Shown one piece after another: positions 1 to 8,793 of a stretch of 64,000 nucleotides of DNA. The notes beneath the pieces were generated by a model that saw only the letters and a list, made by a program, of their open reading frames with translations, had not been told where the DNA came from and did no database searches. Each line of letters opens with the position of its first letter. Within the stretch, counting starts at the first letter, position 1. Location of the stretch: NCBI GenBank assembly GCA_036563485.1, contig DATCMI010000001.1:766938-830937 (forward strand). The letters are read 5' to 3'. The DNA is from Sphingomicrobium sp. (GTDB taxonomy: Bacteria; Pseudomonadota; Alphaproteobacteria; Sphingomonadales; Sphingomonadaceae). The translations under genes were made by a program, and so were the position numbers.

Positions 1-647
1 AGATGTCGGAAGACGAGCTCTCCGCCGATGAGAAAAGCTCGGTACTTTCTGTACAGACCATCGGCGCTTCGGAAGTCGATGAATTCTGTGGCCGTAAACC
101 CAGCAGCTTCAGCTCGAAGTTGTGGAATTTGATCGGGGTGGTCGAACAGTCCGATAATTTGCCCGCCATGAGAACCGGCGCGGCGTAAAATGACAGGGAA
201 CTTGATTTGTCGCCGCTCTTGAAGAGAACGAAGCATGGAGGGCGACGGAGCACGCACTCTGACCACCCGCGGCACTACCAGTCCCGCTAAACTCGCTAGC
301 ATCTGCGCTGTGCCGTTGCGCGTCGCGCGCAAGATGTATTCAGGGCGGTTCAAGACTGGAACGTCGCACCCCTTCAATGCCTTGGAAATGACGTTCAGCA
401 CCTTCGGGTTCTGGTCTGGATCAGTAACCAAGTTTATCAAAAGATCATAGGACGACAGACGATGCCTTCCAACCTGCCTAAAGTAGCTCTTGGCAAAATG
501 AAGAATAAATGAGTTCGAGTTAGGTAGACCGATAAGTTTAAAAAGGTCGGTGCTGCCATTTAGATCAAAGTTAACAACCGTAGACCAATCCTGATGGTCA
601 TGCTTGTCAGACCCGACAATGAACGCAATCTTTGAAGCTCTACTCAA
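1..647 (-). CDS. ATP-grasp domain protein, 3' end outside window
   Basis: The reading frame is open from 647 to the left edge (about 215 codons), so the C-terminus is missing. The start is taken as TTG at 647, whose TTGA overlaps the TGA stop of the upstream methyltransferase, which suggests translational coupling. The N-terminal half contains VPVLNRPEYIL and GLVVPRVVRV, followed by FPVILRRAGSHGG and a YRKYRAFLIGGELVF segment. That order matches the RimK/glutathione-synthetase-like ATP-grasp domain often found behind TPR repeats in alphaproteobacteria; no TPRs are visible here. ATP-grasp enzymes usually join a carboxylate to an amine or thiol. The substrate is unknown. It is the last visible gene of a leftward operon with a methyltransferase and two dioxygenases. 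Confidence 0.7.
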   Translation of the reverse strand, partial: MSRASKIAFIVGSDKHDHQDWSTVVNFDLNGSTDLFKLIGLPNSNSFILHFAKSYFRQVGRHRLSSYDLLINLVTDPDQNPKVLNVISKALKGCDVPVLNRPEYILRATRNGTAQMLASLAGLVVPRVVRVRAPSPSMLRSLQERRQIKFPVILRRAGSHGGQIIGLFDHPDQIPQLRAEAAGFTATEFIDFRSADGLYRKYRAFLIGGELVFRH

Positions 648-1591
648 TTTCGTAACCGTACATTGGGTTCACAGACTACTTTTCTCAGCGACCAATTAAG
701 ATATACGGTTGTTGAGCTAACGGTGAAGCCGATGGTAGTAGCCAGTTCAGCCTCTACCTCAGCTGCTGTCACATTTAGCCCGAAAAGAAGCTTGCTATAC
801 CGGCCCGCGGCTCGGCGCGATGGGAAACGCCAAGGCATGAGCACTGTCTCGTCGGCCAAGACGTTCATCCCGGCTTCGGCCAGCAGCGTGTCGAAATCCT
901 CGTCCAGAAAGTGACCTTTGTGGCCGGTGCTGCTGTGTCGATCAACATAGCCATTTAGAAAATGCGCAGCGGCTGTCCCTGCCGCAACATCGGCAACGAC
1001 GCAGATGCCGTTCGCGTCCACTAATCGCCTGAATTCTTTGAGAACAGGCAGTTTATCAGGTTCGTGATGTAGGCCAGCTAGGGAAACGACGCCGTCGAAC
1101 GAAGCCGATGGGAGGGGCACCTCCGACAACTTTGCTTGCACCACCACCGCATCGCGACACTCTCGCGCGAAGTCTGCCGCTGGTTCAACGGCCGTGTAGC
1201 AGCAGTCTTTTGGAAGAAACGCGCTCAGATAGCCCCCTCCTGCGGGGATGTCGCACACTCGCTTTGCGCCTCTCGCCAAAAGAGGCGAGCAGACCGCCTC
1301 AAACTCGGCGGCGCGAGCATGTGGGCACATCACCATCGCGCGATGGTAAGCCGCGGCGCGTTCCGAGAAGATTTCTGCATAGCTGTCATACATTATTTGA
1401 AACCTATGGAATTGGAGGAAATCTATGCAATATCCGCAGTTTACGTCCCGCGTTGTACGGCCTCTCCAATTGCAGCATTCTAGATTGAGGACCTCTTGGC
1501 CGGTGAGCGGTGAAGTTCTCACAAGAGCTGGATCGTAGCACTCTGTCGGGGAGACGTCGGTGAGCGTGTACCCCGAAGCTTGATGTGACAC
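644..1591 (-). CDS. Class I SAM-dependent methyltransferase with Cys-rich N-terminus
   Basis: The protein is 315 aa from a GTG start at 1591, chosen because GAGG lies a few bases upstream; an alternative ATG lies at 1393. Residues from about 100 on form a Rossmann methyltransferase: motif I is VCDIPAGGGYLSAF, with the acidic residue in AVEPAADF and a FDGVVSLAGLHH post-motif. The first 65 residues carry several cysteines (ECYD, LECCNW, NCGYC), which could bind a metal; this part is not typical of the family. It presumably transfers a methyl group from SAM to a small molecule or peptide; the substrate cannot be read. It lies 77 bases after the dioxygenase gene and overlaps the ATP-grasp gene by four bases, so it is operonic. 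Confidence 0.75.
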   Translation of the reverse strand: MSHQASGYTLTDVSPTECYDPALVRTSPLTGQEVLNLECCNWRGRTTRDVNCGYCIDFLQFHRFQIMYDSYAEIFSERAAAYHRAMVMCPHARAAEFEAVCSPLLARGAKRVCDIPAGGGYLSAFLPKDCCYTAVEPAADFARECRDAVVVQAKLSEVPLPSASFDGVVSLAGLHHEPDKLPVLKEFRRLVDANGICVVADVAAGTAAAHFLNGYVDRHSSTGHKGHFLDEDFDTLLAEAGMNVLADETVLMPWRFPSRRAAGRYSKLLFGLNVTAAEVEAELATTIGFTVSSTTVYLNWSLRKVVCEPNVRLRN

Positions 1592-1668
1592 GTCCTCTTT
1601 CGCCCAATTCGATATTCCGATTATGGCTTCTTAGGTGTGGCCGCAAACGCGGCGTAGACGAGTCGTTG

Positions 1669-2589
1669 TTAGCTAGAGAGTCCCGGCGCTATGGGCGCGC
1701 GCCCCCGTGAATGCCACCAATACCTCAACGGGCCAAGACTGCGCCGGTGGATGCGCTCAACAATGCGCGGGTAAAAGCGATCCGAGTTTCGAAGTTGGTT
1801 GGCATCGAAGAGAAACACGCCATCGAGCACTCGACGCCCATAAACCACTTCATGCGCCAGCATGTTAGGGTTGAGGAACCAGACATCTCCAGGCTGAAAG
1901 GCAATGGAATGCATCGGGTACCCGTGGGCACCGCTTTCATAACGGTCACCAAATGACGCGAGCGTCGTTTCACGCGTGAATACGCGCGCGTGCTGCCGAA
2001 TTGTCCGCTGAAGCTTGGCAGTCCTATAGCAGTTTCCTGCCATATCCTCGAGGCTTCCGCCAATTCTCCAAATTCGCGGGAACTTGTCAATGTTCACGAA
2101 GGCTCTCAACTGAGTGCAATCACCTGCGTGTTCTGGGCTGTCGAAGTGCATGTTGTGCGCCAACATTTCGGCAAGATTGTATATGCAGTAGCGTTTAGAG
2201 TACTGATAAAATGGAAATAGCTGGTCGGATATCTGCAGCAGCTCCGCGTTAGCTGCCCGCACCGCCGCCTCAAACTGCTCAAACGGTACACCGCTAGCTT
2301 CCACACCTTCCTTGGCCGCCTGCCATTCGAATACCCTCGGACCCTCGCCATGGAGCGCTTCGTCGATATGCAAGAGCAGCTTGTTCCGTCCTCGCACGTT
2401 GGGCAGCACAACTTTATTGAAGACATCTCGTCCTGCTCGAAACCGGTAGTTTTTCACCATGATCAGATCGCCGTTTTCGTACCAATCGGTTAGCTCCTCG
2501 GCTTGGGCGCCGGTCTGCCCTGCATACCTTTCAAATTCGACGACCCGAATACGATCCGGGACACGTGGGTTCATTACGATCTTTGCCAT
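1669..2589 (-). CDS. KdoO-like Fe(II)/2-oxoglutarate dioxygenase (copy 2)
   Basis: The protein is 306 aa, starting with ATG at 2589, 11 bases after the stop of its upstream paralogue. It shows the layout of the Kdo 3-hydroxylase (KdoO) family: an HxD pair in NMHFDSPEH, the following RAFVNIDKFPRIWRIGG stretch, and a distal histidine in PGDVWFLNPNMLAHEVV followed by an arginine in VYGRR. Those residues would hold Fe(II) and 2-oxoglutarate. KdoO itself hydroxylates Kdo in lipopolysaccharide. Sphingomonads are known for glycosphingolipids in place of LPS, so the true substrate here may be a different sugar or metabolite. The family assignment is from motif layout, not a search. Confidence 0.7.
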   Translation of the reverse strand: MAKIVMNPRVPDRIRVVEFERYAGQTGAQAEELTDWYENGDLIMVKNYRFRAGRDVFNKVVLPNVRGRNKLLLHIDEALHGEGPRVFEWQAAKEGVEASGVPFEQFEAAVRAANAELLQISDQLFPFYQYSKRYCIYNLAEMLAHNMHFDSPEHAGDCTQLRAFVNIDKFPRIWRIGGSLEDMAGNCYRTAKLQRTIRQHARVFTRETTLASFGDRYESGAHGYPMHSIAFQPGDVWFLNPNMLAHEVVYGRRVLDGVFLFDANQLRNSDRFYPRIVERIHRRSLGPLRYWWHSRGRAPIAPGLSS

Positions 2590-2600
2590 AAGAGCTCTTT

Positions 2601-3497
2601 TCAGAACCGCTGCGCGAAACGTTTGATAGTTTCGATCAAGGATGGCTGCTCGTTCGGTTCAGGGAGACCGGCCATGAACCTCCGCATAGCTGCAATCTGA
2701 GCAGGCAGCGTGTTCGCTTGGACAAGGCACTGTCGATAAGGATATTCATAATGGGCGCTGCACAGCAAGCTGCCGGCTTGAACTTGGTGAGCAACGAGCG
2801 CCGAATTCGTTAACCACACCTCTCCAGGCTCGAAGTCGATGATGTGCCGCGGCTCATCGCAATGATCGCGATTAGAACCGAATGCGGCGTGGTTCAGGTG
2901 CGAGTTGAATGTGTATGGATCATCCGTCCAATCGCCCAGTTTCGCTGACTGCCAATAGCGCTGCGCGTAATGGCGCCAGTGACGAGCAACGCCCCATCGT
3001 CGTGCGGTCGTGCCCAGATTGACAAACAACCGCACCTGAGCGCTGTGATTCGAATTTGCCAAATTGTCGATGTGCATGTTTTCATAGACGATTGGCTGAA
3101 ACTTCCACGCGATGAACGCGGTTGAGAAGTGATGGCGCCCGAACAGCCCTTTTACCAACCGATCGACCTGGCTCTCGACACGTTTGACTTCCTGACGAAA
3201 CCTTGCGCCGTAGGCAGGGTCCGGCGGGAAGTTGTCGCCGATGAACCCGCTCCAGACCGATGAACGCTTCTCGGGCACGCCCCTGTTCCACTTGGTGAAC
3301 ACGTATTTGCCTTTGCGAACGTCCTTGCGGTCCATCGGCCGAATGCGGTCAAAATACCTGAAATCAGCGTTGATCCTCACATCGCTGAGAACGACTACCT
3401 CACCGCGCTCGAAGCACTCCCGCACTTTACGACGTTGCCGCGACGAGATGAGCTTGATGTTTGGCGGAACCTCCGGATGTAAGACGATCTGAGCCAT
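2601..3497 (-). CDS. KdoO-like Fe(II)/2-oxoglutarate dioxygenase (copy 1)
   Basis: The protein is 298 aa from ATG at 3497, preceded by GGGAG at a good distance; this start aligns with the paralogue (MAQIVLHPEVP against MAKIVMNPRVP). Iron ligands are visible as HxD in NMHIDNLAN and a distal His in PGEVWLTNSALVAHQV. It is diverged from the downstream copy over its whole length, so this is an old tandem duplication rather than a recent one. It appears to be the first enzyme gene of the leftward operon. A 25-codon reading frame ends at TGATG overlapping its start codon. The predicted role is hydroxylation of an unknown substrate using O2 and 2-oxoglutarate. Confidence 0.7.
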   Translation of the reverse strand: MAQIVLHPEVPPNIKLISSRQRRKVRECFERGEVVVLSDVRINADFRYFDRIRPMDRKDVRKGKYVFTKWNRGVPEKRSSVWSGFIGDNFPPDPAYGARFRQEVKRVESQVDRLVKGLFGRHHFSTAFIAWKFQPIVYENMHIDNLANSNHSAQVRLFVNLGTTARRWGVARHWRHYAQRYWQSAKLGDWTDDPYTFNSHLNHAAFGSNRDHCDEPRHIIDFEPGEVWLTNSALVAHQVQAGSLLCSAHYEYPYRQCLVQANTLPAQIAAMRRFMAGLPEPNEQPSLIETIKRFAQRF

Positions 3498-3574
3498 CAC
3501 CATCTCCCGAACGACGCCGACAAGCTGCGCATGTCGCCCTCGCGGGGCTCTCGCTGACTGGCGCACCTCACCAT
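3497..3574 (-). CDS. Possible short coupled leader/precursor peptide (25 aa)
   Basis: A 25-codon frame starts with ATG at 3574 and ends in a TGA that overlaps the ATG of the first dioxygenase (TGATG). Its C-terminus reads MRSLSASFGRW. No good ribosome-binding site is seen before it. It could be a translational-coupling leader, a peptide substrate for the operon enzymes, or chance. The arrangement is seen in the sequence; any function is speculation. Confidence 0.2.
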   Translation of the reverse strand: MVRCASQREPREGDMRSLSASFGRW

Positions 3575-3682
3575 TCATTCATTTCAGAATTGCTGAGCGC
3601 AACCCCTTAAAGGGAAGCAGTTCGTGTCAATGCTTCAGGCGCTCCTATCGGACGCTGCTCGGCGCAATCGGCACCGCGACCG

Positions 3683-4432
3683 AGCAGGATTGTGTCGACG
3701 CGGGCGCCGGAGCCGACCAGATCTACGCCGGTTAGGATGACATCGTCGATGGCGGGGAGGGTTTCGATACCGCCTACATCTTCGACATCGGGGGCTACGG
3801 CGGTGACCAACGGCGATACGGCGACCCTATTCGCCAACCAGCCGTTTGTCGCCGGCGGCGGAACGCTTGCAAATGTCGAAAGCTTCGCGACCGTGGCGCT
3901 TACGTCATTCAACGACAGCTTGGTGTTCGGCAACCAAGACGCGAAGGTCACCGCCTACGCCTGGCACGGCAATGATACGCTGATCGCTCAGCAGGCGAAC
4001 GTTGAATTCACGGCGGCACGGGCGACGACTTGCTCGTCGGGGGGCCCTGCCGATCACTTCCTCTCGGGTGAGGACGGCAACGACCGGCTCGTCGGCGGCC
4101 AAGGCTTTTACAGCTTCTCCGGCGGCGCAGGAAACGACCGCTTCATCTTTGTGAATGTCGATGACGATTGCGATAACATCAACGACTTTGACGTGCAGCA
4201 GGATATGATCGATCTGTCGGTCATCGACGCGAATCTCCAAGCAGCCGGCGATCAAGCGTTCACCTTTACCGGCAACGCCAGGTTCCCGGTCATGGTGGAG
4301 AATTGCGAGCCGCGAACGAGAACCGCAGCTATGTTCTGTACGGCGACGTCGACGGTGACAAGATTGGCGGACTTTGTAATCGATCTCGGCGTCTCAAACA
4401 GCCTGACCGGCTCCAACTTCATACTTTATTAA
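3683..4432 (+). pseudogene. Decayed C-terminal part of an RTX protein
   Basis: This stretch matches, codon by codon in many places, the last 250 codons of the intact RTX gene at 8794-10386 (compare GGAGADQIYAG, DGGEGFDT, SFNDS-VFGNQDAKVTAY, FIFVNVDD). It carries an in-frame stop (TAG after the IYAG codons near 3735) and at least two frame changes, near 3785 and 4010-4050. The start, N-terminal half and signal region are missing. The end, NFILY at 4432, aligns with NFVL of the intact copy. It is a dead paralogue, presumably left from a duplication of the RTX gene. Confidence 0.85.
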
Positions 4433-4749
4433 AAGGGGACGAGAGGCGGACTCCGGTGCCGAGCAGGACGTGCGAGCGTGCGTTTGTCTAGCGATCAGCG
4501 AGCCTAAACCGCTGTCTGGGATCATGTACGCTGCTTTAGTATGAATTGGGTTGAGCTTAGCACGAGGACTTCCGCGGGATCGCCCGAGTAGGAACAGCAT
4601 GGTCTCTAAGCGCGCTGGCTTGCCGGAGCTGCCTAACTCCGTGCAGCGGCCGTGCGGTTACGGCTTCACCTAGAAGGTTTCTGCTTAGGCCTGCTATCCA
4701 CCTATTTCAGACCTGGGCTGAGCGACACAGGCAAGAATGCCTCAGGAGC
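4433..4749. other. Intergenic, no gene seen
   Basis: About 320 bases between the RTX remnant and the next gene. Short frames only; no clear promoter or terminator was recognised. Confidence 0.5.
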
Positions 4750-5619
4750 GTGCAGCGCTTGCGAAGCTTCGAAGCGCGTGCGAATCCGTTGTACATGGCT
4801 CACCATAACGTCGATTCTGCGGATGACGTCATTGTTATGCGCGGCAGTCCTGATTGGCTTCGATTGGATTTGTCCGAAACTCGGCCGTTTTTGCGAGCGC
4901 ATAACCTTCCCGAAGACCTGCTCGAACAATTTGTGGCGCTGTGGGACGGCGCGATAATCCCGGACTACCGCACTTTTCGCGCCCAGCTGAAACATATTTC
5001 CTTGGCCACGGTCGACCAAGTCAGTGGCGCATTGGCGATTCACCTTCGAGACATTGATCACCGAGATGTGCCGCAGCGAACACGGATCGCCTTCACGGAC
5101 GATGACGACTGGTTCTCACCCGCCCTGTTTGCAGATCTCCCGCGCGCAGCGGTAAATGGCTACCGATGGGGCTCATGCCGCATCGGGTTCGACTTCGATC
5201 CAACTGCGCCCAACCCTGCGATCATCAGCCTTCGGCCTCTTTCGGAAGTCGTGTACACAAACAATTACGCAGTACAGGCGCTTGATGGCATCGATGAACT
5301 TCGAAAACTGTCTGACCATCGCCAGGCAAACAAGCGATTTCGTGAAAAAGCATTCGAATGCCTGAGCTCACCGGAGTATCTGTCGTGCGCCGTTAAACAC
5401 CCCTGCAGTACGGTTGCAGCCCTCCATCTACTGCGAGATGCGGCATTCGTGAATGACCCCTACGCCGTGCTAGTGCGTTTTGTCACCGAACTAAACGATG
5501 CTGTAATCCCGGCAGGCGCCGAATGGATCGGCTCTCCGCTTCGGGAATTACGTTCAGCCGTAAGCGCGATGAAACCACGCTTCCGAAAAATTCGATCCGC
5601 CGCCCTCTTTAGAAATTAG
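4750..5619 (+). CDS. Unknown protein with DDDDW motif, possibly glycosyltransferase-like
   Basis: An open frame of 289 codons from GTG at 4750, just after CAGGAG; ATG at 4795 is an alternative start. No family is recognised with certainty. The middle contains TRIAFTDDDDWFSPALF, an acidic cluster like the metal-binding motif of GT-A or rhamnosyltransferase-type enzymes, followed by a basic C-terminus (MKPRFRKIRSA). There is no signal peptide or membrane segment. The neighbours are an RTX remnant and a redoxin-hydroxylase fusion in the same direction, 155 bases downstream. A role in modifying a surface or secreted product would fit, but that is inference. Confidence 0.6.
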   Translation: MQRLRSFEARANPLYMAHHNVDSADDVIVMRGSPDWLRLDLSETRPFLRAHNLPEDLLEQFVALWDGAIIPDYRTFRAQLKHISLATVDQVSGALAIHLRDIDHRDVPQRTRIAFTDDDDWFSPALFADLPRAAVNGYRWGSCRIGFDFDPTAPNPAIISLRPLSEVVYTNNYAVQALDGIDELRKLSDHRQANKRFREKAFECLSSPEYLSCAVKHPCSTVAALHLLRDAAFVNDPYAVLVRFVTELNDAVIPAGAEWIGSPLRELRSAVSAMKPRFRKIRSAALFRN

Positions 5620-5774
5620 CGGCACAGATCTGTTCTGGCACTCGAGAAAATGATTCCGGAACTCACGCTAGGTATACTGGTAATCTCGCGAATTTAGAAG
5701 CCTGAGTTGCCGAGTCGCGCGCCCCTAAGGCTGCTTCTTAGATCACCAAAGTTACTATTCGTGGATAGAGTGCA

Positions 5775-6854
5775 ATGAGAAGACTGATAGTTGGCGAGGC
5801 AGCGCCCTGGTTCGACGGTCGGGAGGTAGCCGGCAATCCTCGCTTTGCATTCGACCAGGCGGGGGGTCGATGGGTCCTGCTGCTGTTCGCCGACACCATG
5901 GGGGATGACCGAACCAGATCCGCATTCGAGTGGGTTATGCATAACCGCACGCTCTTCGACGATCGCAGAACTGCATTCTTTGGCATAACGACAGATCCAC
6001 AGGACGTTGCGCAACGCCGTGTAACGCAAGAGCTGCCTGGCATCCGGTGGTTCTTCGATGAACACCGCTCGGTTTCGCGGGCCTACGGTGCGGTCGCCGA
6101 GAGGGAGAGTTTCGAAGAGTACCATCCCCACTGGGTGTTACTTGATCCTACGATGAGGGTTCATGCCGTTGCCGATTTGCAAGACGCTCAAGATATCATT
6201 GGTTTGATGCGGACTGCTGCAGAAGCTGGCTCGATCCCCAGCCCGCAAGCTCCTGTGCTAATTGTGCCTAATATCCTGCCGCCAGAAATGTGTCGCCAAC
6301 TAATTGCGACTTTTGAAACTCGTGGAGGCCGCAAAAGTGGCTTTATGCGTCAAATTGGCGACCGCACCCATCTCGTCGTGGATTCGCGCGCTAAGCGGCG
6401 GAGTGATTACAATATTGAAGAACCGCAACTTCGAGCGGCCTTGAAAAGCAGGATCTCACTTGCACTGCTGCCGATGATTTATCGTGCATTTCAGTTTAAG
6501 GTAACCCGTATCGAGAGGTACACTGTGGCTAAGTATGATGGAATCGAAAAAGGTTTCTTCACGGCTCACCGCGACAACACCACAGCTGGCACCGCTCACC
6601 GCAAATTCGCATGCACCATCAACCTAAACTCAGATGATTACGAGGGTGGAGACCTGTGCTTTCCGGAGTTTGGTCCGAAGAGATTCAGAGCTCCCACTGG
6701 AGGTGCTGTTGTGTTCTCCTGCTCGCTGCTCCATGAGGCACAGGCGGTGACGCGCGGATCGCGCTACGCGTTCCTGCCTTTCTTTTACGATGAAGCAGGA
6801 GCGGAACTTCGCAAGAAAAACGCTGGCTCGATTTCACTTGAGGTGCCATCGTAA
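5775..6854 (+). CDS. Redoxin-prolyl 4-hydroxylase (2OG-Fe(II)) fusion protein
   Basis: The protein is 359 aa. Residues 1-150 resemble an AhpC/TSA-type redoxin (GEAAPWFDGREVAG, WVLLLFADTMGDD, FFGITTDP), but no peroxidatic cysteine is visible at the usual place, so peroxidase activity is doubtful. Residues from about 165 on form a P4Hc-type dioxygenase. Iron ligands are HRD in FFTAHRDNTT and the distal His in SCSLLHEAQAVT, with the 2-oxoglutarate-binding Arg in RGSRYAF and GGDLCFPEFG between. This two-domain architecture is known in proteobacteria without an established substrate. Together with the KdoO-like pair it is the third dioxygenase gene within 6 kb. Confidence 0.8.
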   Translation: MRRLIVGEAAPWFDGREVAGNPRFAFDQAGGRWVLLLFADTMGDDRTRSAFEWVMHNRTLFDDRRTAFFGITTDPQDVAQRRVTQELPGIRWFFDEHRSVSRAYGAVAERESFEEYHPHWVLLDPTMRVHAVADLQDAQDIIGLMRTAAEAGSIPSPQAPVLIVPNILPPEMCRQLIATFETRGGRKSGFMRQIGDRTHLVVDSRAKRRSDYNIEEPQLRAALKSRISLALLPMIYRAFQFKVTRIERYTVAKYDGIEKGFFTAHRDNTTAGTAHRKFACTINLNSDDYEGGDLCFPEFGPKRFRAPTGGAVVFSCSLLHEAQAVTRGSRYAFLPFFYDEAGAELRKKNAGSISLEVPS

Positions 6855-7716
6855 AGGCCGTTGTGAGGCAGGTCGCCACGAATGACATTGAGCTCGCCGA
6901 TCGCCTGCGAACGTTCGATGGTCACGAACTACGACATGAGCGGCTTAGGCGATCTCTCTCTCCTTGGCCAAAAATCGTCATCACCTGTCAAGTACGTTTC
7001 ACTGGTGTGCTTGAGAACGGCACTCCCGCCATTCGCCAACTGGGCCGTGCCTGCTGGAGCGGCTCGCGTACCTCTCTCAAACGAGTCGTTTACCACTTAC
7101 GTTTCGAACAGCTCTTACAACTTAGACAGCTAGCGCGCATCCTCCCGAGCCTTGCAGAGCCTCAACGGCGTGACGGCCGGGGCAACCCCACCACAGAGGC
7201 TTAATAGGACCAACCGGGATCCCGCATCTGCTTTGCCGCATCTACGAAGAGCACGAGCTTCATGTACTGTTATCGGCTTCCGGTGGACACAGAGTGCCTG
7301 GCGCTGCCATCGTGCCCCCAGCCACTTTCTGGTTTTCACCTAGTAAACTCGAACGCTTGAGTCTGTTTGTTGCCTATTCAGAAGGTTAGCGGCTTAGGTC
7401 AGATTTCGAGGCGAATTAGGTGGCACCCGTTAGGCAGACGTTGAGCAGCCGGAGTGCTGCTGCTGATTACTACATTTGAGAGCGGCTCGATTGCAGAGGA
7501 AGAACGATCAAGCCGCGTTTTGGACACGCAAGCAGCCAGGACGGCAGTTGATCCTTATAGTCGCACTCGAAAACGTGCGGCGTACAAAAGGTCCGAAGAA
7601 CGGGCGGCCTGGTGCGCATACCAGGCCGCCCAACGCACAGGTATAGAGCGACGTGCTCAGAACAGCCGAGCTGCTAAGTCCAGGGGGAGAAGCTGACCGG
7701 GGGAGTGCCTCATGAG
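6855..7716. other. Gene-poor stretch, no supportable gene
   Basis: About 860 bases downstream of the redoxin-hydroxylase gene. Open frames up to about 110 codons occur on both strands, but none has recognisable protein character or a convincing ribosome-binding site. Confidence 0.5.
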
Positions 7717-8519
7717 CTATCCTGCCGCGAACACGAACCAGCGGCAGTCCAGTTCTCTCAAGCGTTCGGTTGCACTCCTACTCGCCGTTCGCGAACGATG
7801 CCGCAGCTCCGTTGTAGAATGCTCCGAGCTGTCGTCTTGATCTCCTTCGCCCCAGTCCCCGTCATCGTCGTCCCAAGGATCATCCCTCTCGCCGGACAGA
7901 TCCTCGACCTCCACGTCCCGGGCGGACCGTCCGCCTCAGGTAAACTGCGGCTGTTCTCGTCGCTTATGCCGTGCTCATCACTGCAAGAGCCGTCCTGCAC
8001 ACAAAAGCCAGCTTTGTCTTTCTGCTCCGTTACGTGAGGACCGCCTTCGCTAACCTCATGCTCGTCGTTGTCATCGCCGTCGTGGCGTCGATCTTCGTAA
8101 TAGTCATCATCGTCATCATCGTCATCATCGTCATCATCGTCGAAAATTCCGTCCTGTTGCCAAAGGGCAATATTTTCGGCCGTAATCCAGCATTCCTCTC
8201 CGTCAATGTCTTCTGTATGACGCGATCTAAAGGCATCCAACGCTACCTCGAACTGCGACAGTTGGAGCAAAGCGTCACTCACTTGCAAGTCAGCATTTAC
8301 GTCCAGGTCGTAGAGGTACTTACCTTCTGGCTCGTTCCGGAGAACGGCTATCAGATCGGTAAGCACCCGATTGATCATATGAGCCTTTGCCGAAGTTAGG
8401 ATCGCTTCGGGCTTTTTCTTCGAAAGCTCGCGGACCTCAGACATGACGGCTACAAAGACGGGTTCTGTGTTCTCGATCGCATCCGCGTTCAATTTCGTTG
8501 TGACGTTCTTGAACTTCAT
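7717..8519 (-). CDS. Acidic poly-Asp protein of unknown function, probable frameshift near 7918
   Basis: The start is ATG at 8519, preceded by AAGGAG eight bases upstream. Residues 1-115 look like a normal soluble helical domain (MKFKNVTTKLNADAIENTEP at the N-terminus). A run of 13 aspartates follows, then a His/Asp-rich tail. The frame read without change ends at 7758 in a basic, unlikely tail. Restoring one G in the GGG at about 7917-7919 joins the acidic text to another acidic stretch (VEDLSGERDDPWDDDDGDW) that ends at 7717. So the gene is either frameshifted or has a sequencing error. It is divergent from the RTX gene, and the acidic tail could bind calcium. No family is recognised. Confidence 0.55.
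8103..8141 (-). repeat. 9-bp tandem repeat encoding Asp run
   Basis: Four exact copies of GTCATCATC plus a partial unit lie inside the acidic gene. On the minus strand they encode GAT/GAC codons only. The unit is a multiple of three, so copy-number change would alter the Asp-run length without shifting the frame. Confidence 0.9.
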
Positions 8520-8793
8520 AACAGTTCTCCTTAGCGAGACTTCCTGAAGCCATCGGGTGAGAGCTTCTTCCGACACTAAATTAGGAAGGGGCTGCAGTTA
8601 TCGTCCGTCGCGAGAAGGCGAGGGCACGGGTTTTCGAACGCAGCCGTTTCCTGCTCGTAGCGAACGGCGCGAAATGTCCGGATTGGATGGTAAGCGGAAG
8701 TTAAGTCGCGAAATTGAGAAAAACGCAGTGGCGGTTGCAAAAACCAACGCGCGGAGCCCATATCCAGACCGTATTTGCGTCATGGAGAGTTGA

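Noticed and set aside
7454-7696. 80-codon rightward frame
   Set aside because: Arg/Ala-rich text with no ribosome site or family; not supported as a gene.
8103-8141. Possible CRISPR array
   Set aside because: The 9-bp repeats are adjacent with no spacers and encode aspartate.
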